From the NCBI RefSeq assembly GCF_031755915.1, contig NC_083386.1, forward strand, positions 13,910,501-13,974,500: 64,000 nucleotides of DNA, given 5' to 3'. The position numbers were made by a program, and so were the translations under genes. Below are positions 1-10,130 of the stretch, one piece after another. Under the pieces are notes generated by a model, which saw nothing but the letters and a program-made list of their open reading frames with translations, searched no databases and had not been told where the DNA came from. Within the stretch, counting starts at the first letter, position 1. Every line of letters starts with the position of its first letter. Origin of the DNA: Ziziphus jujuba (Eukaryota; Streptophyta; Magnoliopsida; Rosales; Rhamnaceae).

Positions 1-1030
1 ATAGCAAAAATGGCATTCTAGCAAATAATTTAAGAAGCAACAGTCATTTTACATTGGCTTTTCAAATTAATTTTAAGCCAATCCAACCAGTCATAAAGGA
101 AAAAATTATATCCATGTCCAAAATCCCAAAAGTGAGCCTAATCCCTTTAGCCACACGATAGTCATGAAGGACATGAACCAAGCTTTCATCAAAAGCATGA
201 TGTAAAGAGCAAGTAGCAAGACTATAAAACTTTTTAAACCTGCTTTCATTAGTAAGAAGCTTGCCATGAACCAAGAACTAGCAGAATAAATGTACTTGAG
301 GAATGACAAGAAGCTTCCAAATGGAATTCCATTGCCAATTATGATTAGGGGTCTTTATGTTCTCAAGAAGGCAATAAGCAAATTTGACATTGAAGCCACC
401 ATTAGAAGAAGGGAACCAAATGATCAGATCCTAAGCATTAGTATCATCTAAAATGGGAACACTGAAAATAGCTTTCTTTAAGTTAGAGGGAACAAGAGAC
501 TCCAACTTATCAAGATTCTAGACACCATCATTAATGACTTTAGAGACCTTCAAATTCCAATCAATACTAAAGTTATCAAGATTGTGATCTTTGAGGTAGT
601 TTCCATAGAACCATTTATCAGACCAAAAAAGAAACTCTTCACCATTGCCAATCTTCCAAGATAAACCTTTGCAAAGCAAATTGAAGCCTTTCATAAATCC
701 TTTCCATTCAAAGGAGTAAGAGCTACTATCAAAATCAAAGCTGATATTATCAATATCATATTTATATTTACATTTAAGCATTGTAGCTCAAAGGCTTCTA
801 GAATCATGAAGCAATCTCTAAGCAATTTATATAAAAAAGGCTTGATTGAAGCTATAAGCTTTCTTGATTCACAACCCTCCATAGGTTTTATGCCTACAGA
901 TAGTGTGCTAATTAATCAAATGGAATTTTTTAGCAGCAACAGCTCCCTGCCAAATGAAGTTTCGATTAACTTTATCAATTTTCTCATAAATATTTTAGGA
1001 AAATTCAACAATTGCATTTGACAAGAAGGT
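1..1030 (-). pseudogene. L1-type LINE reverse-transcriptase 3' remnant
   Basis: Minus-strand translations in several frames give the C-terminal part of a plant LINE polyprotein. Positions 518-781 read as the stretch after the RT domain, with a 'GNGEEFLFWSDKW' motif. Positions about 300-480 read as the 'GGFNVK.AYCLL' and 'IWKLLVIPQVHLF' segments. Positions 62-274 read as the 'TNESR..ES..HVLHD' zinc-binding-like segment (zf-RVT). Stops and frame changes separate these blocks, so the copy is dead. It runs off the left edge of the window. The upstream part (782-1030) is only weakly recognisable. Family assignment rests on motif order recalled from plant L1 elements. Confidence in a LINE remnant is good; its limits are uncertain. 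Confidence 0.72.
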
Positions 1031-1177
1031 ATAAAGCATAGCACATATTGAACTAAGGTCACACGGCTAACAAAAGTAAGACCTTTTACTTTCCAAGTCT
1101 TAGTTTAGTGTTCATTTTATCGAATATATATTTGTACTTACCAATGCCTCTACTATCAAGAGAAATTTGAAAACTAA

Positions 1178-1400
1178 TAGGAGTGTATTCAATCTTAACT
1201 TTTAATGATTTTTATAGATTTTAAAAGTATTGGTGTATTAAATATATACTTTTAAATACTTTTAAAAGTAAAGGGGTATTTAATCCTGACTTTTAAAGAT
1301 TTTGATATAGTTTATAAATGTTATAGTGTATTTAATTATGATTTTTTTAAATCTTTAAAAGTAAAGATGTATTCAATTTGTACTTGAGTTTTATAGATTT
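1178..1400. repeat. Five-fold subterminal repeat of the Harbinger TIR
   Basis: The motif GTATTCAAT or a variant recurs in direct orientation with its GTA at 1185, 1235, 1276, 1328 and 1369. Each is followed by a stretch like CTTTTAA. Spacing alternates at about 50, 41, 52 and 41 bases. Only the first copy is terminal. Such subterminal repeats can be transposase binding sites in TIR transposons; that role is inferred here. Confidence 0.6.
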
Positions 1401-2529
1401 GGACTTTTAATTACTTTTCTTGACTTTTTTGTGAGAGATATGAATAGAAGTTCTCCAAATTTTTCCACCAGCTACCCCAAATAAATTTAACGACTTCTAA
1501 AAAATACAGAAGACACTAAAAAGACGATATTGCACGTTGAAAGGAAGTTGTTCGGTATTCTTCTGTCTCAATCATCTCAAAAAATTTCCAGTACGTTGTA
1601 TATTTTTGAATCTGTGATTTGGATTTTGTGATAGAGAAGAGTGCAGTTACTCTTTATTATCATTATTTTATGTGACTTTTGACTATTGTACTGAAATTAT
1701 TTTTTGATGAATAGAAATCCCTCACCAATAAAATATATATATATAATACAAGGTGATTCTTTTGTGACGATGGTGATTTTTTTTACGGTAGAAACTATTT
1801 TTCTTTTTCTTTTTCTATTCATTTTTGTCTTATTAGAAGTAGAATGTAATGATTGTACAAGTGTAGGAGACGTAACAAACAAATCTTGACTTTTTTTTCT
1901 TTTTTTTCTTTTCTGGTGAATAAACCTTGATTTCTTTTTGGGTTTATAATTGGTGGCTGTGCATTGTTTTTTTGTGGCATAATTTTGTTTGAACTTTTTC
2001 TCCTTTTTTCTATTTTTTAAAATGTTGTTGATGACTTATTTTCCTATAAAGAAGAAAAACAGAGAAATTTGATTTTAATCATTATAGGCATGTTGTTCAT
2101 GTACACAAATACACACACGAACACATAGATACAAGCAATATAGTAGTTTTTGTTTTTTGTTTTTATGTTTTAATGCTCGATGGGCAATGTAGTAGTTTAT
2201 GTACAAATATTGTTGGTGGTTAATGAAAAGGAAATGGACTGATTTTTGTGCCATTTTAATTGGTATATTTGTGCTATGAATTAAACATCTCAACGTCAAG
2301 GCTATTAATTCTGGGTTAATTGATCACATCCAGGCGGGTATGCATCAGTATTTGGTAAATCACTATTTTGCATTCATGTGATTTCCAGCTTTTTTTTTTT
2401 TTTTTGGCAAGTTCTTTTGTATATTGTTTTCAAAGTTTCACGGATTTATTAGCATTCTGCACATTATTCTTTTATTTTTTTAATTGTGTATTGCATTTTA
2501 TGTAAAATATAGTAATTTTTAATAGAGGA

Positions 2530-3600
2530 TTCACAACAAGGAAATCATAAAGGAAAAGGAAAAGGTGTAGAAAAATATAGAGTATGGTCAATGGACGAGA
2601 GCAATGAGTTACCAGAACTCATGGTTGATGCTGCCAATCATGGATGGCATGATAAACGTGGTTTATTAAGCAAGAAAACTGTAGAAAAAAAAAATACTTC
2701 CCGTTCTTAATGCAAAATTTGGGAGTGAATGGGCTTATAAGGAGTATACAAGTCAGTTGAAATGGTTTAAACAATGGTGTGCCAACTACTCTCAACTTAT
2801 GTGGCATAGCTCTGGATTTGGATGGGATCATATAACAAAAAAATTTACTGCTAGTGAATAAGTGTGGGAGGACTATTTTAAGGTAAGCTTTCTTCTATTT
2901 AAAATATATATATACAAAAAAAAAAATAATGAATATTAATAATAGTAATTTGTTATACATTGTCTATTGCTTGTTTTTATATCATACTAATGCTAATTAT
3001 ACTTTTGTTTCTTGTCAGTCTCGTCATATCCATAAAAGTTATCGTACAGACACTTTTGCTGATTATGAAGACTTAAGAATTGCAATTGAAAATGGAGCAG
3101 CAACTAGGAGACATTCAATTGGATTAGGAGAGGAAACTAATGCAAGAATATTTGACTTAGAAGAAAATAGAGGTGGTGATTTAGACAACCTGACATATGA
3201 TCTCACGAGTGAAACATTCATACCAAGTGATATACAAGAAACTTCACTGCAGTCTCCGACTTTAGGCGATTTTACTTCATCATTATCTTTTCAGAACACG
3301 AGTTCAGAGGTTCCTCCAACAACAAGAAAAAGAAATAGAATGGACTTTGATGGAAAATCTAGTTCTTTTGAAACTAATAGGTCACAAGCAGCAGTCTTGG
3401 AGAAGATTAATCAAAGTATTAATAAGTTGAATCAAAGTATTGATTTAATTGATACTAGAGATTATAGTTGTTGGGATATTATCAAGTAGATTCCAAACTT
3501 GGATAAGTAAGCTCAATATAAAGCATTGAAATTTTTAAACACTGGAGCAAAGAAGATCGAGTTCTTCAAAATGACACCCCAAGAGCGTTTCGACTAGATT
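2530..3600 (+). pseudogene. Harbinger ORF1: Myb/SANT-like DNA-binding protein, broken
   Basis: The first exon (about 2530-2883) encodes a Myb_DNA-bind_3 / SANT-like domain with 'YRVWSMDESNELPELMVDA', 'GGLLSKKTV'-like text and the family hallmark 'SGFGWD'. The exon ends at a GTAAG donor (2884) and resumes after CTTGTCAG at 3019 with 'YRTDTFADYEDLRIA' and a Gln/Asn-rich tail to 3489. Three lesions are visible. The A-run near 2681-2692 shifts the frame. A TAA at 2859-2861 lies just before 'VWEDYFK'. TAG at 3487-3489, with further stops, precedes the C-terminal 'KKIEFFKM' segment. In this family ORF1 binds TIR DNA and brings the transposase into the nucleus. Confidence 0.75.
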
Positions 3601-3674
3601 AACTTTGAATTGCAAAATTGAGTGATTTTAAAATGTATTATTTTAAAGATGTTATTTTTATTTTGAGTGTCTAA

Positions 3675-3675
3675 C

Positions 3676-3707
<32 letters not shown>

Positions 3708-3710
3708 TTT
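3675..3710. repeat. (TTA)n microsatellite
   Basis: About eleven TTA/ATT units in a row, inside the spacer between ORF1 and the transposase of the first Harbinger element. Confidence 0.9.
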
Positions 3711-3938
3711 ATGGTTAGTATAAAATAGTAGTAGAATGAGTTTGACTTTTTTTTTATTTTTATATATATGATTTTTATGAATATGCATTTAAATTCTTTT
3801 TTAGATCTTTGATCATTGGATGATTATTTTTTGAGTTATTATTAAGCTTAACTCGTATACTAAAATAATGAGCTTATTTTTTAATAATTTTTTATACTTT
3901 TTTTTTTTTAATAATTTGATCAAGAGGCTTCATTTACA

Positions 3939-5435
3939 ATGTCTTATTCCAATATAGACAAAGAAGAAATAGAAGCGGAAGAGATGGAAGAAGAAGAGTA
4001 TGAAGAAGAATTGCAGGAAAAAGTTAAAAATTCTTTGATAGCTATTAGAGCAATACTCCAGGTACTACATGAACTCATAGTTAACATGTATACTAATCAT
4101 GTTCAACGTCCGTTATCCAGAAGATCAAAAACGTCAATTGGATACAACTATGTACACAAAATATTGAATGAGGAACCGACGAACTTTCGGCAAGTTTATA
4201 GAATGTATCCTGATGTGTTTCTAAAGTTATATAACATCATTAGAGAAAAAACATTACTATATGATACAAGATTTATTTGTATTGAAGAGATGCTTGCAAC
4301 ATTTTTAGTTATTGTCGGCCAAAATTCTCAATATTGTTTGATTCATAAAACATTTGAACGGTCGCATTTTACCACTAATCAAAGTTTTAACAAGATTTTG
4401 AGGGCGTTGAACACAATCGTAGTAGATTTGGTGGCTAAACCTGGAGTAACAGTGCCAGAAAAAATTAGAGAAAGTACAAGATTCTACCCTTACTTTAAAG
4501 TAAATGATTTTTTTTAGTATTAATTATTATTATTGTTATTGTTGTTGTTTTTTTTTAACTATTAAATTGTTGTAATTCTTATAACCTATTCTATATTATT
4601 TTTATAAGTATAGGATTGCATAGGAGCTATTGACGGCACTCATATTCCCACACTGGTACGAGGACATAATGTAAGCAGTTACCATAATCGTCATGGAATA
4701 ATTTTACAAAATGTTTTAGCAACTTGCAACTTTGATTTAGAATTTATGTATGTGCTTAGTGGGTGGGAAGGATATGCTCATGATTCAAAAGTATTAAATG
4801 ACGCTCTATCAAAGAAGAATGGACTTAAAGTACCACAAGGTATTTATGTACTTATTTATTCATGTGTTTATTACTATTATTACTTTTTTTTTTCTAATTA
4901 TACATGTTACGTATTGTTTACTAATTATACAAGTATTATATGGTTAGGTAAAAACTTTTTGGTGGATTGTGGATTTCCAAATTGATGTCAATTTTTAGCT
5001 CCTTTTCAAGGTATTCGTTATCATCTTCAAAAATTTTTAGGTCAAGGTCGTGATCTTGAAACTCTAAATGAATTATTCAATCATTGTCATGCTTCACTGA
5101 GAAATACAATTGAGAAATTATTTGGTATATTTAAATCACGATTTACAATTTTCAAAACAGCTCCTCTATTTCCATTTGATACACAAGCAGAATTAGTTTT
5201 AGCTTGTGCAGGATTACATAACTTTCTATGCAAAAAATGTCGTTCTGATGAGTTTCTAGAAGAACAAGATGATGAAGGTTCATCATATTTAGCAATACCA
5301 GTTAATGAGGAGGATGATTTTGAACCAATTATTGAAACTCAAGAAGAACAAAAAGAGCATGCAAATCAATGAAGAGATGCTAGAGCTGCTAATATGTGGA
5401 ATGATGTTGAACATTTTAATGATAATGAACAATAG
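3939..5435 (+). pseudogene. Harbinger transposase (DDE_Tnp_4), two in-frame stops
   Basis: Three exons can be placed: 3939-4499, 4614-4839 and 4948-5435. Together they keep one frame of 425 codons. The N-terminus is acidic (Glu-rich), followed by the HTH-like segment 'IGYNYVHKIL'. All three catalytic positions are readable: D in 'CIGAIDGTH', D in 'YAHDSKVL' and E in 'RNTIEKLFG'. The gene is broken by TGA at 4983-4985 (after 'VDCGFPN') and TGA at 5370-5372. Exon 2 is 226 bases, exactly as in the intact transposase at 10.7 kb, and its splice phases match, so intron positions are shared. Either stop could be a G-to-A change from TGG. Product if intact: a PIF/Harbinger-type nuclease acting with ORF1. 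Confidence 0.85.
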
Positions 5436-5878
5436 AGTTTTTTTTTACACATAACAATGAGATTGTTGGTATTTTAAAAAAATGAATATTAGATATTTTT
5501 ATTATTTGTTAGTAGTAATGGATTGTTCGTTACATTTTTGATAATTTTCTCATTTTCATTTTTAAGTAGATTATATTTTTTAATATATGGTTATATTATA
5601 AATATTTTTAAAAGTTGTTAAAAGTCTTTAAAATGAAAGTTTATGAAAGTCTATCATACTTTTATAAACTCTGTTTAAAATCCATTAAAATCCAACAAAT
5701 CCATAAAAATCTCACTTAAAAAAAGTCATTAAAAGTAGAAATTGAATACATTCTCCTAAATTATTTCCCTAGATCTTCAGTTACAGGAATGTTAATCATG
5801 ATGCACACCTTTCTTTTAGCATCTCGAACGATATTTTTAGAGAAAAAAATCTTTTAGCTTCATCAGCAATATCTCTAT

Positions 5879-6030
5879 GGTGGTGTTTGTTACATGGGAC
5901 TGGCCAGGACCGGATGGGATAGAGTCCCAATCTGGTGTTTGGAAAGGAAAACGAAGGACGGGACACATTTATCCCGTTAATCAAATTATCCGAAACGAAG
6001 GGGACAAAACTGACCCACCAAAACACCTAG
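5879..6030. mobile_element. Possible short Tourist-like MITE or left arm of the large element
   Basis: The interval starts GGTGGTGTTTGTTACATGGG. Near 6030 it ends in ACCCACCAAAACACC, whose complement (GGTGTTTTGGTGGG) resembles the start over a few bases only. No clean 3-base duplication flanks this short version, whereas the long version to 13783 has TAT on both sides. It abuts the BolA fragment, so the open frame starting at 5877 joins transposon-derived codons to BolA codons. Confidence 0.35.
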
Positions 6031-6099
6031 GTCACTTTTGTCCTGCCTTCTTTCGATGCGTTCAACCTCTCAGCCTCTCACACCCGTTCGCCATTTCTT

Positions 6100-6305
6100 T
6101 TCAGTTTGAAGCCACAATTCTTGACCTCGAAGACGTTTCCTACCAGCACGCCAGCCACGCAGCTGTCAAAGCTAACCCTAACTTTGCCGCCGGCGAAACC
6201 CATTTCAACCTAAGATTGTCTCCCCGAAATTCGAAGGCCTGAACCTCGTGAAACGGCATCGTTTGGTCTACGACGCCTTGGTCGACGAGCTCCAATCTAG
6301 ACTCC
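6100..6305 (+). pseudogene. BolA-family protein fragment, frameshifted
   Basis: From 6105 the frame reads 'FEATILDLEDVSYQHASHA', the core of a plant BolA protein, through 'GETHFN' at about 6208. A one-base loss near 6209-6213 then shifts the frame. The BolA text resumes as 'KIVSPKFEGLNLVKRHRLVY' followed by 'DALVDELQS', with the conserved His-containing 'KRHRLVYDAL'. The N-terminal part of the family (before 'FEAT') is absent, and after 'ELQS' the text leaves the family. BolA proteins act with monothiol glutaredoxins in iron-sulfur handling. Here the fragment is broken and bordered by transposon-like sequence, so it is taken as a captured or degraded piece, not a working gene. Confidence 0.78.
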
Positions 6306-6419
6306 GAAATCCAAAACTGGATTTTTTTTTGTCACTGTGAGTGGCCGATATCTTTGCTTGATTTGTGGTTTATTTTTTTATTTATTGTTGAATTATTAAA
6401 TTTGTAATCGTATATCTTT

Positions 6420-6566
6420 GCGTATTTCAGCATTTCAGCAACCGGCCTTCTCTCCCAACTCCGAAATTCCAGCATTTCATTTCTTTTTCCCTTGCCTTTC
6501 CCCAATCCCTCATTGCCCACTCTTCCACCCTGCTGATCCCCAAGACCAGTGACCGTATCTAACAGG
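6420..6566 (+). other. Leader-like C-rich segment ending at a splice donor
   Basis: This pyrimidine-rich, clearly less AT-rich stretch lacks a long frame and ends in AACAG followed by GTAATTC, a good plant splice donor. Together with 'CTCCGAAAT' motifs shared with 6301-6313 it looks like an untranslated first exon. It could be the leader of the BolA source locus or of a transposon transcript. No acceptor partner could be assigned with confidence. Confidence 0.3.
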
Positions 6567-7204
6567 TAATTCTTCATTCCCAATACTCTCTCTCTCTTTT
6601 GCTTGTTTCTTGTTGACCAAACGGACGTGTAACAGATCTGGTTTGTGCAGTTGGTTTTTGTTTTTGATTCTCATTGGTGGTTGTTTTGAATCGGTTTGAG
6701 GTTGTTGGTTTGTAATAATTGGGTGTGTTACACACATTTTGCTTTAGATTTGGCTTCATTATTAAGTTCGCAACCAAGTATTAGATCTGGTTGCTTGTAG
6801 TTTTCATTAGCTGTGTTTTTGTTACCGTAAAGTAGATGAATCATGATTTTAGAATAAAGTGATTTATTTATTTACTTATTAATTAAATTTGTTTGTGGGG
6901 TTTGGTAAGCATTGTGAAACTACAAAACTGTTATAGAAATTGTTATTGTGATGTGACAAAGATATATTGATAAAACCACAGTTAGAATTGCAGACACTAG
7001 ATTGGTCGAGACTTGTCCTATATCAGAACCTCATTTTTATTGTTGGAAAGGCCTTTTTTAATTAAAAGTGTTTGAAATCTCATCAAACAGATTTATAAGA
7101 AGTTTCAGATAAAAAAGCCACACCAAGACATAAATTTAATGAGAAATTGTCTAATTTCAGTAAGTTAAATCCAAAACAGATTTATAGAACATTGCTTTAT
7201 CACC
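6567..7204. other. Non-coding spacer
   Basis: AT-rich sequence with intron-like composition between the leader-like segment and the ADCS fragments. No reading frame, RNA gene or repeat could be recognised. Confidence 0.5.
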
Positions 7205-7265
7205 TGCAATTCTCAAGGCTACTGCTTGGTTGCCTTGTCCTCTGCGAACTGGAAATGCAGAATTC
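7205..7265 (-). other. Unassigned exon-like segment
   Basis: On the minus strand a GTTTGCAG acceptor precedes about 60 bases reading 'NSAFPVRRGQGNQAVALRIA', followed by GTGATAAAG, a possible donor. The frame has no stop and the text looks protein-like, but I do not recognise the family. It lies on the same strand as, and downstream of, the ADCS exons and may or may not belong to them. Confidence 0.3.
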
Positions 7266-7619
7266 TGCAAACACCCCACACCATAAAATTATGTATCAAA
7301 TAATTTGCATTTGAAAGTTTGATCTTATTGTTTTTTGGAGGGAAGGACTTAGGAAACATGGGTAGAGTTGAAAAGATAATTCACAATCACTATTTTATAA
7401 AAGATTAAGTTGTACGTGAATAGTTGTCTGCATGCTATTAGAACAGAAAGGGATTTCTGTAATAAGGAACACTAAATAAAAACGAAAAAGTGGTTCATTA
7501 CTATTATAATCATAAAACTTAAATGCATACCTAATGTAACCAATATATCCCCCATAGAACTCAAATGGCAATCCTTCGTAATCTTTTTCTTCATAATGAA
7601 ATAACAGGAGCTCCTAAAT

Positions 7620-8797
7620 ATAAATCAATAACCATAAATCAGTATGTGCATAAGAAATCTGATCTGTATTTAAATTGTACATTGCATTTAGATAGAAAAT
7701 CATTTTGTGGTTATTTGAGAGAGACTTTCAAGCACTAGTTAGCTACCTACTCATGAATATTTGATGTGGGCCAGTTGTGTATTTTGGGTTGTAAAGCCTG
7801 AGCAGTTTGAAATTTTTTAAGATTACTCTGGTGTTGTTGTTGTCTATTAGCTCTTAGTAAGGGGACAATTTAGCTTAATTAATTCTTTCATAAGCTCTTC
7901 CTGGTGCTGAAGCCATGGGGAGTGGTTGGCAGAATTTGAAAATATTTCTCCTCTTTTTTTCTTTTTTTCTTTTAAAATTATTTTTCTTGTGGCTAATACG
8001 GTTGATAAAATACTTGTGGCTTACATCATGCTAAGCCAGATGCAGCCACTCTTCTTTCTTTCTCTCTCTCTCCATGTATATTTTTTCTCCTGGCTGTAAT
8101 TTACAAGTGGGAAAATTGTTATCTGTTTTATGTTAAAAATATCCTTAAACCTGGCTATAGCAAAATAAATGCCTCTCAAATAATAATAATAATAATAAAA
8201 AGAACTTCTACAAAAAGGAAAATGTAACCATAATAGTCCTTTATGGAAGTTATTTGTAATGTAACTTATCACTGCATATTTTGTGAAATATATTTGCTGT
8301 GCAATTTGTGAGTTTCTCATAAGGTTATGCGCATCTCTATTAAAAAATCTAACACCCCTTTTTGGTGTCAACTTGTTTGAAACTTGTTATCAAACATGTT
8401 TTTATCTTCATTGTCTGACAACAAATGGAAACATTGGGTGGCTATGTATTCTATAAGAAGTGTCAAAGAATGTTTTTTTGTCATTTGGCGTTTGAATATA
8501 ATTTGTTCTATAACATATCAAGCTGAATATGATGGCTCCAACCAGGTTCTCAGTTTTATATTTAGCCCTTAAAACCTTATATTATTCTAATGGTTATAAA
8601 ATATGGACATCATGACAAAAAAACTTCAGGTTTAAAATATACGAAGACTTATTATGAAATTAGAATATGTACATATATGGCTATATTAATAGTTAGTTGT
8701 AGTTTTCTTGCATCATATATGCTCATTGGCTAGACGGATTATTGAACATATGCACGTCAGGTGTACAGGGACATGGATTTCTAATTTTTACGTGTAC
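7620..8797. other. Non-coding spacer within the ADCS fragment
   Basis: AT-rich sequence between exons B and C of the ADCS fragment. It holds a CT-rich run near 8050 and (AAT)n near 8185. The exon expected between 'SVED' and 'ELL' was not found, which suggests a deletion or replacement. Confidence 0.4.
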
Positions 8798-8914
8798 CAC
8801 TTGTTCCTTGTCATGTGTCTAAGCTTGTTGGAGTATTTCTGTCCTCAACTTTGTCAATTTTGAATTCCCACTTGTTCCTTGTCATGTGTCTAAGCTTGTT
8901 GGAGTATTTCTGTA
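8798..8914. repeat. 71-bp tandem duplication
   Basis: CACTTGTTCCTTGTCATGTG and the following bases to TATTTCTGT occur twice, starting at 8798 and 8869. The duplicated core is about 46 bases and essentially identical, so the duplication is recent. It lies between ADCS exons B and C. Confidence 0.85.
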
Positions 8915-9403
8915 TTTTGAATTCGCAGACTTGCAAATGGAGATACATAGCTATATAAGCTTTGGTGGTCAAAATGTTTTAGTTGTAGTTTCCACTTTTC
9001 AAGTGTAGCTATCACACACACACACACACCCACTATTTTCAAGAATCTTCAACTGATAGATAACCGCCACCTTTTGAAGCCATATCACTGTAAATTGTAA
9101 GTATGTCACTTTCATTTAAAGTGAAAAAAAACTTGCATAGTTCTACAATAGAGTAAAAAATTCTCCAGAGTAATACACCATATGAAAAAACAACACCATC
9201 ATGTTAAAGACACAAAGTCTTAAAACCACATGAAAATGTTCAAAGCAAAAAGGAACTCAAAAATTTTTTTTTAAAAGAAAGTATATTATGCTAAATCTTT
9301 CTGAATTTACAATTTGGATTAACCTTTCATCAGACAATCTAAAGGTCACTTGCTTCCAAAAAAATCCACCTCTTCCTCCCATGAACGAAAAGCGTGCTCT
9401 TCC

Positions 9404-10130
9404 CTGAACATTAAAGATAAGACAAAATATAAGTACATATTTCCACCTCAATAATAGCAGAATCATATTAACAAGACCGAACAAAAAGCTTCTTAATCCC
9501 ATCAACAATCAATTCAAACCTTTTTAACCAAAAATTAAAATAAAAATAAAAATACTTACATCATTTTGCTAAAATGATTGCAATCTAGTCGTTTATATAA
9601 AGTTATTTTTAAGCATATTTATTAATTAAATCTATTTCAAATAACTTCTTTATATAATTCATTTTTTGTCTTTAATTATATACAACATATATTTTTCTCC
9701 ATCTAACTCATACTTCACCATAAGTTTGGGTTGCAACACAATGATTATCCAAATTATAAAAGCTCAAAAAGTTGTATTTAGTTTTTGCAATAATTATAAT
9801 TTTTATTTATTTTTTATTTTTTGTTTTTGTAATTTACCAATGTTGTTTGAAAACTATTTCATTGGCTCCATCATTAATAATAAAAAAAAAAATTTGATGA
9901 TATATATATATATATTGAGTTTGAAGAGTTTAAAAATACTTAAATCCACCTTTTATTTTGACCTTCCAAATATATATAATGTTTATTGTGAATGCTAATA
10001 TATAAATATATTATTTATGGAAGATTTTTGTTTTCTGTATTTATTCAATTGTATTGGCAATAGCAGCTCAATTTATTGTATTTCTTATAATTTTTTTTTA
10101 TTTGTTGTTTTTTTTTTCTTTTTTGTAGAG
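9404..10130. other. AT-rich spacer upstream of the transposase
   Basis: No credible coding sequence. A T-rich run ending TTTTTTGTAG immediately before 10129 could be an intron acceptor of a 5' untranslated exon of the transposase. No Harbinger-like GC-rich terminus is seen here, which is why the left end of the element was sought farther upstream. Confidence 0.5.

Larger units (their letters stand above)
1178..5758 (+). mobile_element. PIF/Harbinger DNA transposon, degenerate
   Basis: The ends are imperfect inverted repeats. The left end reads TAGGAGTGTATTCAAT at 1178. The right end, read on the other strand from 5758, begins TAGGAGAATGTATTCAAT, and both continue into a run like CTTTTAATGA. 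Inside lie a SANT-type ORF1 (2530-3600) and a DDE_Tnp_4 transposase (3939-5435), both on the plus strand, which is the classic PIF/Harbinger gene pair. Both genes carry inactivating changes, so this copy cannot be autonomous. The exact target-site duplication is unclear: the left flank offers TAA and the right flank TAA or AAT depending on where the end is set. Confidence 0.8.
7514..9403 (-). pseudogene. Aminodeoxychorismate synthase (ADCS, pabA/pabB-type) gene fragment, introns retained
   Basis: Three minus-strand exons in the right order match the middle of plant ADCS. Exon A, 9324-9403, reads 'GRARFSFMGGRGGFFWKQ' and 'TFRLSDE'. Exon B, ending at 9087 on the plus scale, reads 'SDMASKGGGYLSVEDS' and then hits TGA before a (TG)n tract. 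Exon C, about 7514-7613, reads '[19 protein letters not shown]' and 'YGGYIGYI'. Exons A and B join in phase across proper GT/AG borders, so intron sequence was kept and this is a DNA-level copy. The N-terminal amidotransferase part and most of the pabB catalytic domain are missing. ADCS makes the precursor of p-aminobenzoate for folate in plastids. This copy cannot do so. Confidence 0.82.

Noticed and set aside
9666..10130. Coding extension upstream of the Harbinger transposase
   Set aside because: T-rich, low-complexity codons ending in an intron-acceptor-like tract; homologous starts are near 10131.
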